Source: Cylindrotheca closterium
Taxonomy: Eukaryota > Bacillariophyta > Bacillariophyceae > Bacillariales > Bacillariaceae
NCBI GenBank assembly: GCA_933822405.4
Contig: CAKOGP040002158.1
Span: forward strand, 62,001-126,000
Reading direction: 5' to 3'
DNA length: 64,000 nucleotides
Of the stretch, positions 43,870 through 51,850 are shown piece after piece. Positions within the stretch are counted from its first letter, which is position 1; each line of letters begins with the position of its first letter. A program made the translations under genes and the position numbers. The notes under the pieces are model-generated. The model saw only the letters and a program-made list of their open reading frames with translations, was not told the origin of the DNA and did no database searches.

Positions 43870-45654
43870 CTAGAATCGGAAGCCCGAGGCTTCTCTCTCT
43901 TGAATTTCGGCAATCAGTAGGTTGGACATTTTGTTAACTTCCGAATCACTCAACTGCTCGACATTTTGAAGCTTGTTGCTCAGGGCCTTTTTCCCTACCG
44001 AGTTCCAGAAAGTGCAAGTATTGGTTTTCGCATTCCATGTCCATCTCTCCAGTCTGGTCTTCCATGTTGGATATGGCTCGGCGATTGGCTCCAACAAAAG
44101 CTCCATTCGGTTCTTGATTAGCTTTTTCTTTTCCATGACCGGCCGCAATTGTCCTTCCAAGCTATCCAATTTCGCATCACTAATATCGTGGGGCTTGGAA
44201 ATTGGCTCATATAAAATGTCTTGTATGTAGCCTTCCTTGAACATCCAAGACCAATTCCAGGTATTCCAACTGCGTGCGCCTAGGTCATCGGCACACGAAA
44301 GGTCTTTTAGTCTCTCTTTTAGCTTTTCTACTACTTCTTCCCCTGGTTCTTTACGGCACACAATATATTTCACTTGGACGGCCAATTCCTGAACGTCATC
44401 ATCAGTCAAATCCCGTGGTTTCGACAAGGGTTCCTTGAGAATGTCCCTTATGGCGGGATTCGAAAAGCCAAAGCACAGACCATACGTTCGATAGGTACGT
44501 CGCAGGACTCGATGGTCTGCTTCTGGATGATCGCAATAGTCGATAATTTGTTGCATATACCGTTCCATGAGTCTCCTTTCCCCCGTCGCCAGTCGGAGTT
44601 CGTCGGCGACTTGTTGCAACTTTTTCTTCGAAGCGTATTTGCTGGGTGCCCGCAGAACTGGTACCACGAGTTTTCGGACGATCGAATCTTCGTTAAACGT
44701 ATATTGGTTTTGACGACCGTTCCATTGGCGGGCATTTATCTGGGCAATGATTTGGGGTTCGTCTGGCTCTTCCAGCAGCTTGATGAGTTCCACCATGAGC
44801 TCGTCCGACTTGATGCGTCGAGCTTCGCCATAGCGATCTCTGGCTTCTTCCTTTTCTTCTTGAACAGCGACTCGTCGATCCACCGCATCTTGGCGATTAT
44901 CGTTGATTGCCTTTACAATGGATTGGACAGCAGCTTCCGCTTGTGGTTGCTGTTCATCACAGGTGTGGATCAACGCTGCTACTTTTTTGGCGGGTGTCGC
45001 TGTTGACTCACACTCTTTCGTCATTGCGGACATGCGTTCTATATCTTGAAGAGTAACGAGTGGGCCAATTGGGTCACCGTTTATGTCTTTTCGTGGCGCC
45101 GTCATGAGGTAGGAAGAGGAAAATCGTGTGGACCCCTTGCGGGGTCCCAAACAGACACGATTTGCTTGCAAATAAGGTGTCCATCGTTTGGACCGTCGCA
45201 ACAGTTTGGTGGACTTTTCCAAGCATTTGTTGCAAAGGAAGACGCCAAAGGACTCGCAGACAAACCGCGTCTTCTCACCACACTCTTCGCACCGTTTGCC
45301 GCAGACCATTCTCAACAGTCGAACAGGAGAAGGTATCCAAATGCTGCGATTCTTAATCGGAGGAATAATTCTGTCAAGAGAAGTCAATGGAAAGCCCCCT
45401 GAAAGCATGGTAGCTCTCAACACATGATCATAGGTCAAGAGAGACTTGAACTCCTTGCTGACACAGACAAACCGGAGCAACTGTCTGACATCCAAGAACG
45501 AAAAGATGTCCGAAACAACGTCAGTTCCAAAGAGTTTTTCGGCAATGAAACACCCCTGAGTCTTTTCTTCAGTCTTCCTTTCATTGGGATCTGTCTTGAG
45601 CCGCTTGGATACTTTCGCTTCGCAGTTGCGAGGAGATCTTCGTTTCGGTGCCAT
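43870..45654 (-). CDS. F-box-like protein with Cys cluster, paralogue 2
   Basis: The frame is open to 45675 but the first ATG is at 45654 (MAPKRRS), giving 594 residues. It is a diverged tandem paralogue of the gene at 41567-43126, with the same order of blocks: basic N-terminus, F-box-like LFGTDVVSDIFSFLDVRQLL, RATMLSGGFPLTSLDR, CGKRCEECGEKTRFVC, FLCNKCLEKSTKLLRR, and then Trp-centred helical repeats. It has an extra C-terminal repeat unit compared with paralogue 1. All six cysteines of the cluster are kept, supporting a structural role such as zinc binding. Function unknown beyond the possible ubiquitin-ligase adaptor role. Confidence 0.7.
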   Translation of the reverse strand: MAPKRRSPRNCEAKVSKRLKTDPNERKTEEKTQGCFIAEKLFGTDVVSDIFSFLDVRQLLRFVCVSKEFKSLLTYDHVLRATMLSGGFPLTSLDRIIPPIKNRSIWIPSPVRLLRMVCGKRCEECGEKTRFVCESFGVFLCNKCLEKSTKLLRRSKRWTPYLQANRVCLGPRKGSTRFSSSYLMTAPRKDINGDPIGPLVTLQDIERMSAMTKECESTATPAKKVAALIHTCDEQQPQAEAAVQSIVKAINDNRQDAVDRRVAVQEEKEEARDRYGEARRIKSDELMVELIKLLEEPDEPQIIAQINARQWNGRQNQYTFNEDSIVRKLVVPVLRAPSKYASKKKLQQVADELRLATGERRLMERYMQQIIDYCDHPEADHRVLRRTYRTYGLCFGFSNPAIRDILKEPLSKPRDLTDDDVQELAVQVKYIVCRKEPGEEVVEKLKERLKDLSCADDLGARSWNTWNWSWMFKEGYIQDILYEPISKPHDISDAKLDSLEGQLRPVMEKKKLIKNRMELLLEPIAEPYPTWKTRLERWTWNAKTNTCTFWNSVGKKALSNKLQNVEQLSDSEVNKMSNLLIAEIQEREASGFRF

Positions 45655-46087
45655 GCTATTGATAGTGATGAGCAACTAGATGAATGAATCAATCAATCAA
45701 TCAATCAATCAATCACAAGCTGCGTATCTGTTCTGATTTCGTTTTCTTTATAATATTTCAATCGTGCTGTCAGTTTTTGACTCATCCGACTGAAGCACGA
45801 ACTGACAGCGGATCGCTACATGTACCCGAACCGGTAGAACACCGTAATACAATATAAAAGCAAACCAAACGAGACCAAAAGTAAAGTATAAGAATGATTT
45901 TATGAGGTTTGTTACTTGGTCGGCCACCTACGCAGCTCCGCGTTCCTCAAACAACGCTTTCCAAGAAATGAACATCATGAAAATCACATGGTTGCCTTCA
46001 GAGACATGGGGTATGAGGGTGTCCCACATTTAATAAAATGTCAACAAAGTCAATGCAACCACCTTATGTTTCATCACAACTCCTAAT
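45655..46087. other. intergenic with AATC microsatellite
   Basis: 5' flank of paralogue 2 and 3' flank of the uS5 gene. Contains (AATC)7 at 45687-45714, 33 bp before the ATG of paralogue 2. No gene. Confidence 0.55.
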
Positions 46088-46894
46088 TTAGGCAATTTGC
46101 TTCTTGGAAAGGAAGTCAGTGTGTTCTTGGTATGGGTGATCAATAAGGGCGTTCTCCTTCCACAATTCAGGAGATAGGTACCCATAGGTGGCACGAAGGG
46201 CGTAAAAGATGGCCTTGATGAAGTTACCCATGGTACGGGTGTGACCAGTAGAACTGCAGTAGCAATCATCAATTCCAGCCATGTGCAACAACTTCTTTCC
46301 GGCGGGAGAAGAAACAAGACCGGTACCACGAGGGGCAGGGATCAGACGAACACGGACGGAACCACACTTTCCAGTAACCTTGCATGGGACAGTGTGTGGA
46401 AGACCGTTGGCACGTCCCCAGAATCCGCGACGGACTGGGGCAATGTTCAACTTGGCAGCAGTGATGGCTCCACGGATAGCGGTGGCAACCTCAGAAGAAC
46501 ACTTGACTCCAAGACCAATGTGTCCATTCTCGTCTCCAATAGCAACAAAGGCCTTGAAACGAGTTCTTTGACCAGCAGAAGATTGCTTTTGGACAGGCAT
46601 GATCTTCATGACCTCATCCTTTAGCTTATCCTTAAGGAAGAAATCGATAATTTCGGCTTCCTTGACAGGGATGGAAAAGAGAAAGATTTCCTCAATGGAG
46701 CCAATCTTTCCTTCCTTGACCAAACGTCCGAGCTTGGTGACGGGAACCCAAACGTTCTCATCTCCTCCACGGCCTCCTCCACGTCCGCGTCCACGTCCAC
46801 GACCGCGGCCTCCACGTCCACCGCGTCCTCGGCCGCCATCTCCACGGCCGAATCCTCCTCGTCCTCCTCTTCCAGCAGGTGCTTCTTCACTCAT
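46088..46894 (-). CDS. RPS2: 40S ribosomal protein S2 (uS5)
   Basis: A complete 268-residue cytosolic uS5. The N-terminus is an Arg-Gly-rich (RGG) tail typical of eukaryotic RPS2, a known target for arginine methylation. It is followed by [16 protein letters not shown], the double-stranded-RNA-binding-like S5 domain ([33 protein letters not shown]) and the C-terminal S5 domain ([38 protein letters not shown]). It forms part of the small-subunit mRNA entry site and decoding-fidelity region. Codon use is strongly biased, as expected of a highly expressed gene. No intron within the coding region. Confidence 0.98.
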   Translation of the reverse strand: MSEEAPAGRGGRGGFGRGDGGRGRGGRGGRGRGRGRGRGGGRGGDENVWVPVTKLGRLVKEGKIGSIEEIFLFSIPVKEAEIIDFFLKDKLKDEVMKIMPVQKQSSAGQRTRFKAFVAIGDENGHIGLGVKCSSEVATAIRGAITAAKLNIAPVRRGFWGRANGLPHTVPCKVTGKCGSVRVRLIPAPRGTGLVSSPAGKKLLHMAGIDDCYCSSTGHTRTMGNFIKAIFYALRATYGYLSPELWKENALIDHPYQEHTDFLSKKQIA

Positions 46895-47289
46895 TGTTGT
46901 TTGTAGCTGATAATGTTTGGAAAGGAGAGAATTGTGTAAGACCCATACCTTGCTACTATTGAAACACTATTGACACTGCTTGATGCAACAAAGCTTTGAC
47001 TGTTCATCGTGAAAAGTTGCCATGGCTCCACTTACTTTTTTCTTGGTTTATATAGAGTGAGATGTTGAAATCAAAACCTTCGTTCACCGACAGACCATCA
47101 CCAGTTTTTTCAAAGTTTGGGGTAAGGAGTAAAATCGCGGACGAAGGATGGAAGTTTGACTCGATCGACTAAAAAGAGATCCTAACTTCAAACTTGCAAC
47201 ATTCCAATCCCCAATACGATCATGGCGGGATATGAATGCAGCAATACAATATGATATTCGTTGTAGCATTATGGTACAGTATTTTATAA
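46895..47289. promoter_or_regulatory. promoter and leader region of RPS2
   Basis: 5' flank of the ribosomal-protein gene and 3' flank of the RRM gene. It has a TACAGTA word near 47274. A 5'-UTR intron is possible but I could not define one. Confidence 0.4.
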
Positions 47290-49683
47290 TTAAAAGTTTA
47301 GCTTTCTAGTCCAGTATAGCATTGCATCCTTGGGTGTCTCCATCCATTGCAATTCACAATCTTCCTCCTCCAACAAGCTCAGCTTTTCCATCAACCGCAA
47401 GTACGACCAATAGGCAGCTTCAAAGTCTTGGAACTGTATTATGCAGTTGCTGGTGCTGTTTTCATTTTTTCGGTTGTGCCGTCGGGAACTGGCCCGCTGA
47501 TCACCATCAATGTCGAGACACACGTAAAGTTCGGGATGCAAAATCTGTGACAATTCGTATTCAATGGCACCAATGTCGTGGACTCCAGCAATATCCTCCA
47601 AATAGAGTTTGGTCAAATCTTTGGAGGGATACGATCGAATCAAATGCCGATCGAGGACCATTCCAAAGATTCGGAGCGGATCCGAGGCTGCGGTTTGGGC
47701 GCTGGCCACGTCCGCAAACAAAATCATGGCGTAGAGGGCCGTGCGGGGCCGCCGCCAGGGCTCTCGTTGGGAGGAAGGATTCCGAATTTTCTTTTTCGAG
47801 TCGACCGATCGACGGCCGGGATCCAAATGAGGCTTTTTGTTAAAGACGGCAATGGATTCAATGGGACCGCACCGAGAGTAAGCATCCATGAGCAAGTTTT
47901 CATTCGCATCAATGGGCAAGTTGTCAATGATAACGAGTCGCTCGTTGGGTGCATTGGAGGGAAAGTCTGGAAACGCCGGAGCAGTGGATGGGAGAATTGG
48001 AGTCCGTGGCGACGTGATGGGTGGAAAGTCTTGCAGATTGATGGCTTCAAAGAGAACATAACTGCGGGGTTTCCGTTTTGCGGCTGCCTTCTTCTTCTTG
48101 GACTTGGACACTGCAGCTTCCGCTCCGGTGGACACGACATCTTGGAAACTTTCCAAGACAGCTTCTTCCAATTCTTCGTTCAATTCGCTTTCAATTTCGT
48201 CATCGTCGGACTCCTTGTTGTCATCGTTATTCTCTTCCAGTTTCCGATTGTTGGTTTGATATTCTTTTAACAAGAGTTCATGAATGGTTGCAAACGAGTC
48301 CACAAAGTTGTCCAGCAGTCCATCAAACGCCTTGGAAGACTCAGTAATCCGTGGATCCGACATAATGTCACCCCGACTGTTGGTGCCGTCGTCTTCGGCA
48401 GTGACGTATAAGAAATCTCCCAAATCGGCCGCCACCAAGTGAATGTACCGTTTCAAAGGTTCTCGAATTTTATTGTACAAGACTTGGATCCGCTTTTTTC
48501 GTTTCGGATTGTCTGGTGATACTGCTGTCGGCAATGTCCTATCCTGTTCGCAGGCCTCAATGTGATCCTGGAGTACGGCCAAGAGTCGGTCGTATCTTGC
48601 TTTGGGCATGGATTCTTGCAAGCGTTCCGCCAGCTCCCGGGCTTCCTTCTCTTGCTGGTCTTGCGATTTGGCATTGTGAATGGCCGCCAATCGGTCGGAG
48701 CGTTCCGCCAGGTATCGTTTCCATGGATAGGGCTTGCCATCTTTCTTATTATTATTATTTTCTTGATTTTGCAAATTCATTTTTCGTTTGCGTGTGACAC
48801 TCCATAGAATTGGAAATTCGACTGCCGATTGACGAACCTTTTGCAACAATGCCACGTGTTCTTTAGTTGGCTGCTTTGTCTGCTTTCGTGGTTGTTGTGG
48901 TTTGGGCTTGTTGGCTGCTGCTCCTCCTCCTCCATTACTGTTATTATTATTATTATTATTCTCATTGGAGACCAGAATCAAATCCCAAAAGGCAGCCTTG
49001 ATATCCTTGGATTGTTTTGGTAGATAGCTTTGCGTATGGGTCATGTAAATGTTATTGGAAGCAGGATTTTTTCGATTGATCTTTTTGTTTTTCAACTGAT
49101 TCTTGAGCGTGCTGATCCACTTGAGCCGTGAAACATCATGTCGTTGGAGGACAGGGGCAAAACGATTGCGAATGGTTTCTTTGGAATGCAAGTCCTGAAG
49201 CTGGACCAATTGTATCCGCGATGAATTATCCCTGTTTTTCTTGGATTCACCTTTTGATTTGTTGTGTTTGGTGTTGGATTTGTCCTTTTTTGACGCCGAC
49301 GAAGGAGGATCTCCAGCATGAGCGTCATCTGGAAGATTCTTATTATTCTTTTTTGCTAGTCGTGGTGGTGTCGATTTGTTGGTAGGACTATCTTTAGTAT
49401 CCTCGACTTTTTGTATAGAAGCAAACCCTCGCCGTTGTTGTTGAAAGATGAACGATTGAATAGGAAGTGATGCAGTGAATGATATGGAAGAAGATAATGG
49501 TGATCGAATCCGGGGCGGACACGTGGTTGAATCATCGTAATAATAGTCTTGACAATACAATGTGTGTACCCCGGCCCCGGCTTGTGTAGAATTCCGACTG
49601 ACGACAAAGGATCCATGTACATTTCTTCTTCTCCTTCTTCCTATTATTCTACCACTTGTCGCTATCGTTCTTCTGGTGATCAT
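47290..49683 (-). CDS. mitochondrial RRM-domain protein, 797 aa
   Basis: Single-exon, ATG to TAA. The N-terminus is Arg/Thr/Ser-rich with no acids (TRRTIATSGRIIGRRRRR), and further on QQQRRGFAS resembles a matrix-processing site, so mitochondrial import is likely. The middle is Lys-rich, helical and low in complexity with Asn runs. An RNA recognition motif sits at about residues 580-690: RLVIIDNLPIDANENLLMDAY (RNP2-like strand) and later LYAMILFADVASAQTAA (RNP1 region). A C-terminal stretch may hold a second degenerate RRM (IIQFQDFEAAYWSYLRL). A role in mitochondrial RNA metabolism is inference. The length and insertions are lineage-specific. Confidence 0.72.
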   Translation of the reverse strand: MITRRTIATSGRIIGRRRRRNVHGSFVVSRNSTQAGAGVHTLYCQDYYYDDSTTCPPRIRSPLSSSISFTASLPIQSFIFQQQRRGFASIQKVEDTKDSPTNKSTPPRLAKKNNKNLPDDAHAGDPPSSASKKDKSNTKHNKSKGESKKNRDNSSRIQLVQLQDLHSKETIRNRFAPVLQRHDVSRLKWISTLKNQLKNKKINRKNPASNNIYMTHTQSYLPKQSKDIKAAFWDLILVSNENNNNNNNSNGGGGAAANKPKPQQPRKQTKQPTKEHVALLQKVRQSAVEFPILWSVTRKRKMNLQNQENNNNKKDGKPYPWKRYLAERSDRLAAIHNAKSQDQQEKEARELAERLQESMPKARYDRLLAVLQDHIEACEQDRTLPTAVSPDNPKRKKRIQVLYNKIREPLKRYIHLVAADLGDFLYVTAEDDGTNSRGDIMSDPRITESSKAFDGLLDNFVDSFATIHELLLKEYQTNNRKLEENNDDNKESDDDEIESELNEELEEAVLESFQDVVSTGAEAAVSKSKKKKAAAKRKPRSYVLFEAINLQDFPPITSPRTPILPSTAPAFPDFPSNAPNERLVIIDNLPIDANENLLMDAYSRCGPIESIAVFNKKPHLDPGRRSVDSKKKIRNPSSQREPWRRPRTALYAMILFADVASAQTAASDPLRIFGMVLDRHLIRSYPSKDLTKLYLEDIAGVHDIGAIEYELSQILHPELYVCLDIDGDQRASSRRHNRKNENSTSNCIIQFQDFEAAYWSYLRLMEKLSLLEEEDCELQWMETPKDAMLYWTRKLNF

Positions 49684-50181
49684 GCTGCTTTGATGGAGGC
49701 AGAGTTGTGGTGGACAATACAGTTATATATTTGCATCCGCTGAAAATGCGACGAAAAAATATGATGGGTGGCGATTGATGAGTGCGCGATTGATCGCGCG
49801 AATTTTCTGGCGGGAGATGGAGACATGTTCAATATACCATATGGAAGTATGTCATCCGTGGCATGGATACTGTAGCATTACGGTACAGACATTCAGCATT
49901 TCTAGGGCAAGATTATCCTAGGACGTCTTATAAAACCAAACTTCAAAATGCCACTTTCGAGGAAGGAGACTTTTATGCAACAGTCCCAATAAAACTGAAA
50001 GAATTCTGATTCGATTTGGAAAGCACCGAGTTTTGTGGAATATAAATCGTCAAGAACTCGATGAAGAAAAAACACTTTTCCTCTGAGTGATTGTTGTTGG
50101 ACCACTTAGTCTCGCCTGAATAACAATGAATCAATCACTTTGATTCTTCTATATAGCAGGCATTTTTCATACCGGTATATT
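49684..50181. other. intergenic
   Basis: 5' flank of the RRM gene and 3' flank of the glycosyltransferase gene. TACTGTA near 49867 and exact TACCGGTA at 50170-50177. No gene. Confidence 0.45.
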
Positions 50182-51273
50182 TCATATGAACTTGGCCACA
50201 TATTCAGGTGCTCGTTCTTTCAATAGTTCCCAACAGGCAGGATCATAAACTGTTTCGTTGTAGTTGATTTCCTCTAAAATGGTTTGATTTGGTTTGCACG
50301 CCAATACCATATTCCATTCCGACTTTTTCTTCGCCACATCACCTCTTCCACATCGCTCCTTGAACTCGCCAAAGGAATAGGTATGAATGTGATACAGAGC
50401 CGCCACATCGTTCGGAAGGTCCTCATTGCGTGCCCCCCCGACTATTTTGCCATTGGTGTCCCTGGTTCGCATTGTTTCTGACGCGTTGTACTTGACAAAG
50501 TGTGCGCTTCGAACATTGGGTGTTATTTGGGCTCGTACAATGGTTTTCACCAACGGATTTGTGGCGTTGGCGTCCCGTTTTTGGAACCGCAAGGTAACTG
50601 GTTTTGGTTCGTAGGTAGTTTGTCCATTGAATCCAAACATGACCCAATTCACCGCCAATCCACCATACTCTAATGACAGACTGTCCAGCAAATCCATGAG
50701 CTGAGGATACTTTGTTCGATCCTTAATCACCAAGAACTCATCCAAATCAAAAAAGGCAATCCAGGAATGAGCCTTTCGGTTCCTGATGTCTTCCCAACAA
50801 AGTGTGTAGGCAGGCCGTTGCGCCCGAAAGGAAGGAAAATGTCTGATCACCACCCTCTCTTTCGTAGATTGTGGTAGTTGATCGTGCCACGGCGCGAGCT
50901 CATTGTGCTCGGAATTGTCATAGAGGTATATCGTTTCAAATCCGATGGCCAGATTGTAAATGACCCACTCGTCAATGTACCGGAGGCCGTCCTTTTGAAT
51001 CGCGCAGAGTGCAGCCGAATGGCCATAGGCATTTTCCAAATCCATGTCCGTATTTTGAATGGCGTTGGCATAGGGCAATATCATGCGCTTGTCAAAAATG
51101 CGGAAACTACAAACTAAGACGACCACGGAAAAGAGGCCGAGTGTGGAGGTCAAACTCGGAACTTGGTAATGACTTGCTGATGTTGCTGCTGATGCTGCTG
51201 ATGCTGTCGGAGAGGCCATTTCGTTGGCCCTCGTTTCGTCCTCGTTAGTAGTAGTGCTGCGCTTGGATCGCAT
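50182..51273 (-). CDS. GT92-like (DUF23) glycosyltransferase, type II membrane
   Basis: A 363-residue protein with a short cytosolic tail, a single membrane anchor near residues 41-58 (LTSTLGLFSVVVLVCSF) and a lumenal catalytic domain, the usual Golgi layout. The domain matches the GT92/DUF23 group: AALCAIQKDGLRYIDEWVIYNLAIGFETIYLYDNS at the start, then WIAFFDLDEFLV with the DxD metal/sugar-nucleotide motif, GGLAVNWVMFGFNG, and a late His-containing YHIHTYSF. Members transfer hexoses such as galactose onto glycans; the donor and acceptor here cannot be deduced. The piggyBac element lies upstream, its end 264 bp from this start codon. Confidence 0.85.
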   Translation of the reverse strand: MRSKRSTTTNEDETRANEMASPTASAASAATSASHYQVPSLTSTLGLFSVVVLVCSFRIFDKRMILPYANAIQNTDMDLENAYGHSAALCAIQKDGLRYIDEWVIYNLAIGFETIYLYDNSEHNELAPWHDQLPQSTKERVVIRHFPSFRAQRPAYTLCWEDIRNRKAHSWIAFFDLDEFLVIKDRTKYPQLMDLLDSLSLEYGGLAVNWVMFGFNGQTTYEPKPVTLRFQKRDANATNPLVKTIVRAQITPNVRSAHFVKYNASETMRTRDTNGKIVGGARNEDLPNDVAALYHIHTYSFGEFKERCGRGDVAKKKSEWNMVLACKPNQTILEEINYNETVYDPACWELLKERAPEYVAKFI

Positions 51274-51560
51274 TGCTGCATGGAGGATGATTGCATATAT
51301 ATATATTTATACGGTATGTTGTTTGTAATCCCCTGTGTATCGTCCCGCCTTAACATCAGCATTTTGAAGAATGACGCTGACCTGAAACTCGACAACACCG
51401 ACTAAAACGTGGACTGCTCGATCGAAGATATATATGGTACTGGGAGAGGGGAGAGTTGGAGACAAAAGATGAGAAGCTTCCGATCAAACACTCATATTCA
51501 TTTTGGTGTAACACGTGTTAGTCTTGGTATGATCTTTTTAACCCATCCACGTTTTTGGAC

Positions 51561-51580
51561 TCGGCCCTGATCAGGGCCGA
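51561..51580. repeat. piggyBac left subterminal palindrome
   Basis: TCGGCCCTGATCAGGGCCGA is a perfect 20-bp palindrome starting 20 bp inside the left transposon end. It is a likely transposase-binding site, by analogy with subterminal sites of other piggyBac elements. Confidence 0.8.
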
Positions 51581-51850
51581 CTTCATTTAAAGTTTTTTTC
51601 TCGTACGACAAATTATGTACCGCGCTTGCGTGGAACCACAAAACCAAAATCACAAAGTTTTCTAAAAACATGTATTGATGTAGTTACAAACGTATTCACG
51701 AGACCACGAAGATGTCAATGCGATAAGCTGCTAGTATACGAATCCATCAATTAAACCACTCCAAATCTGATCAAAAACTCAGAATTAGTGTAGCGCCATT
51801 TTTTGTCAAGATTTTTATATGTAAGCCGAGACAGGCATCACTTGAATCAC

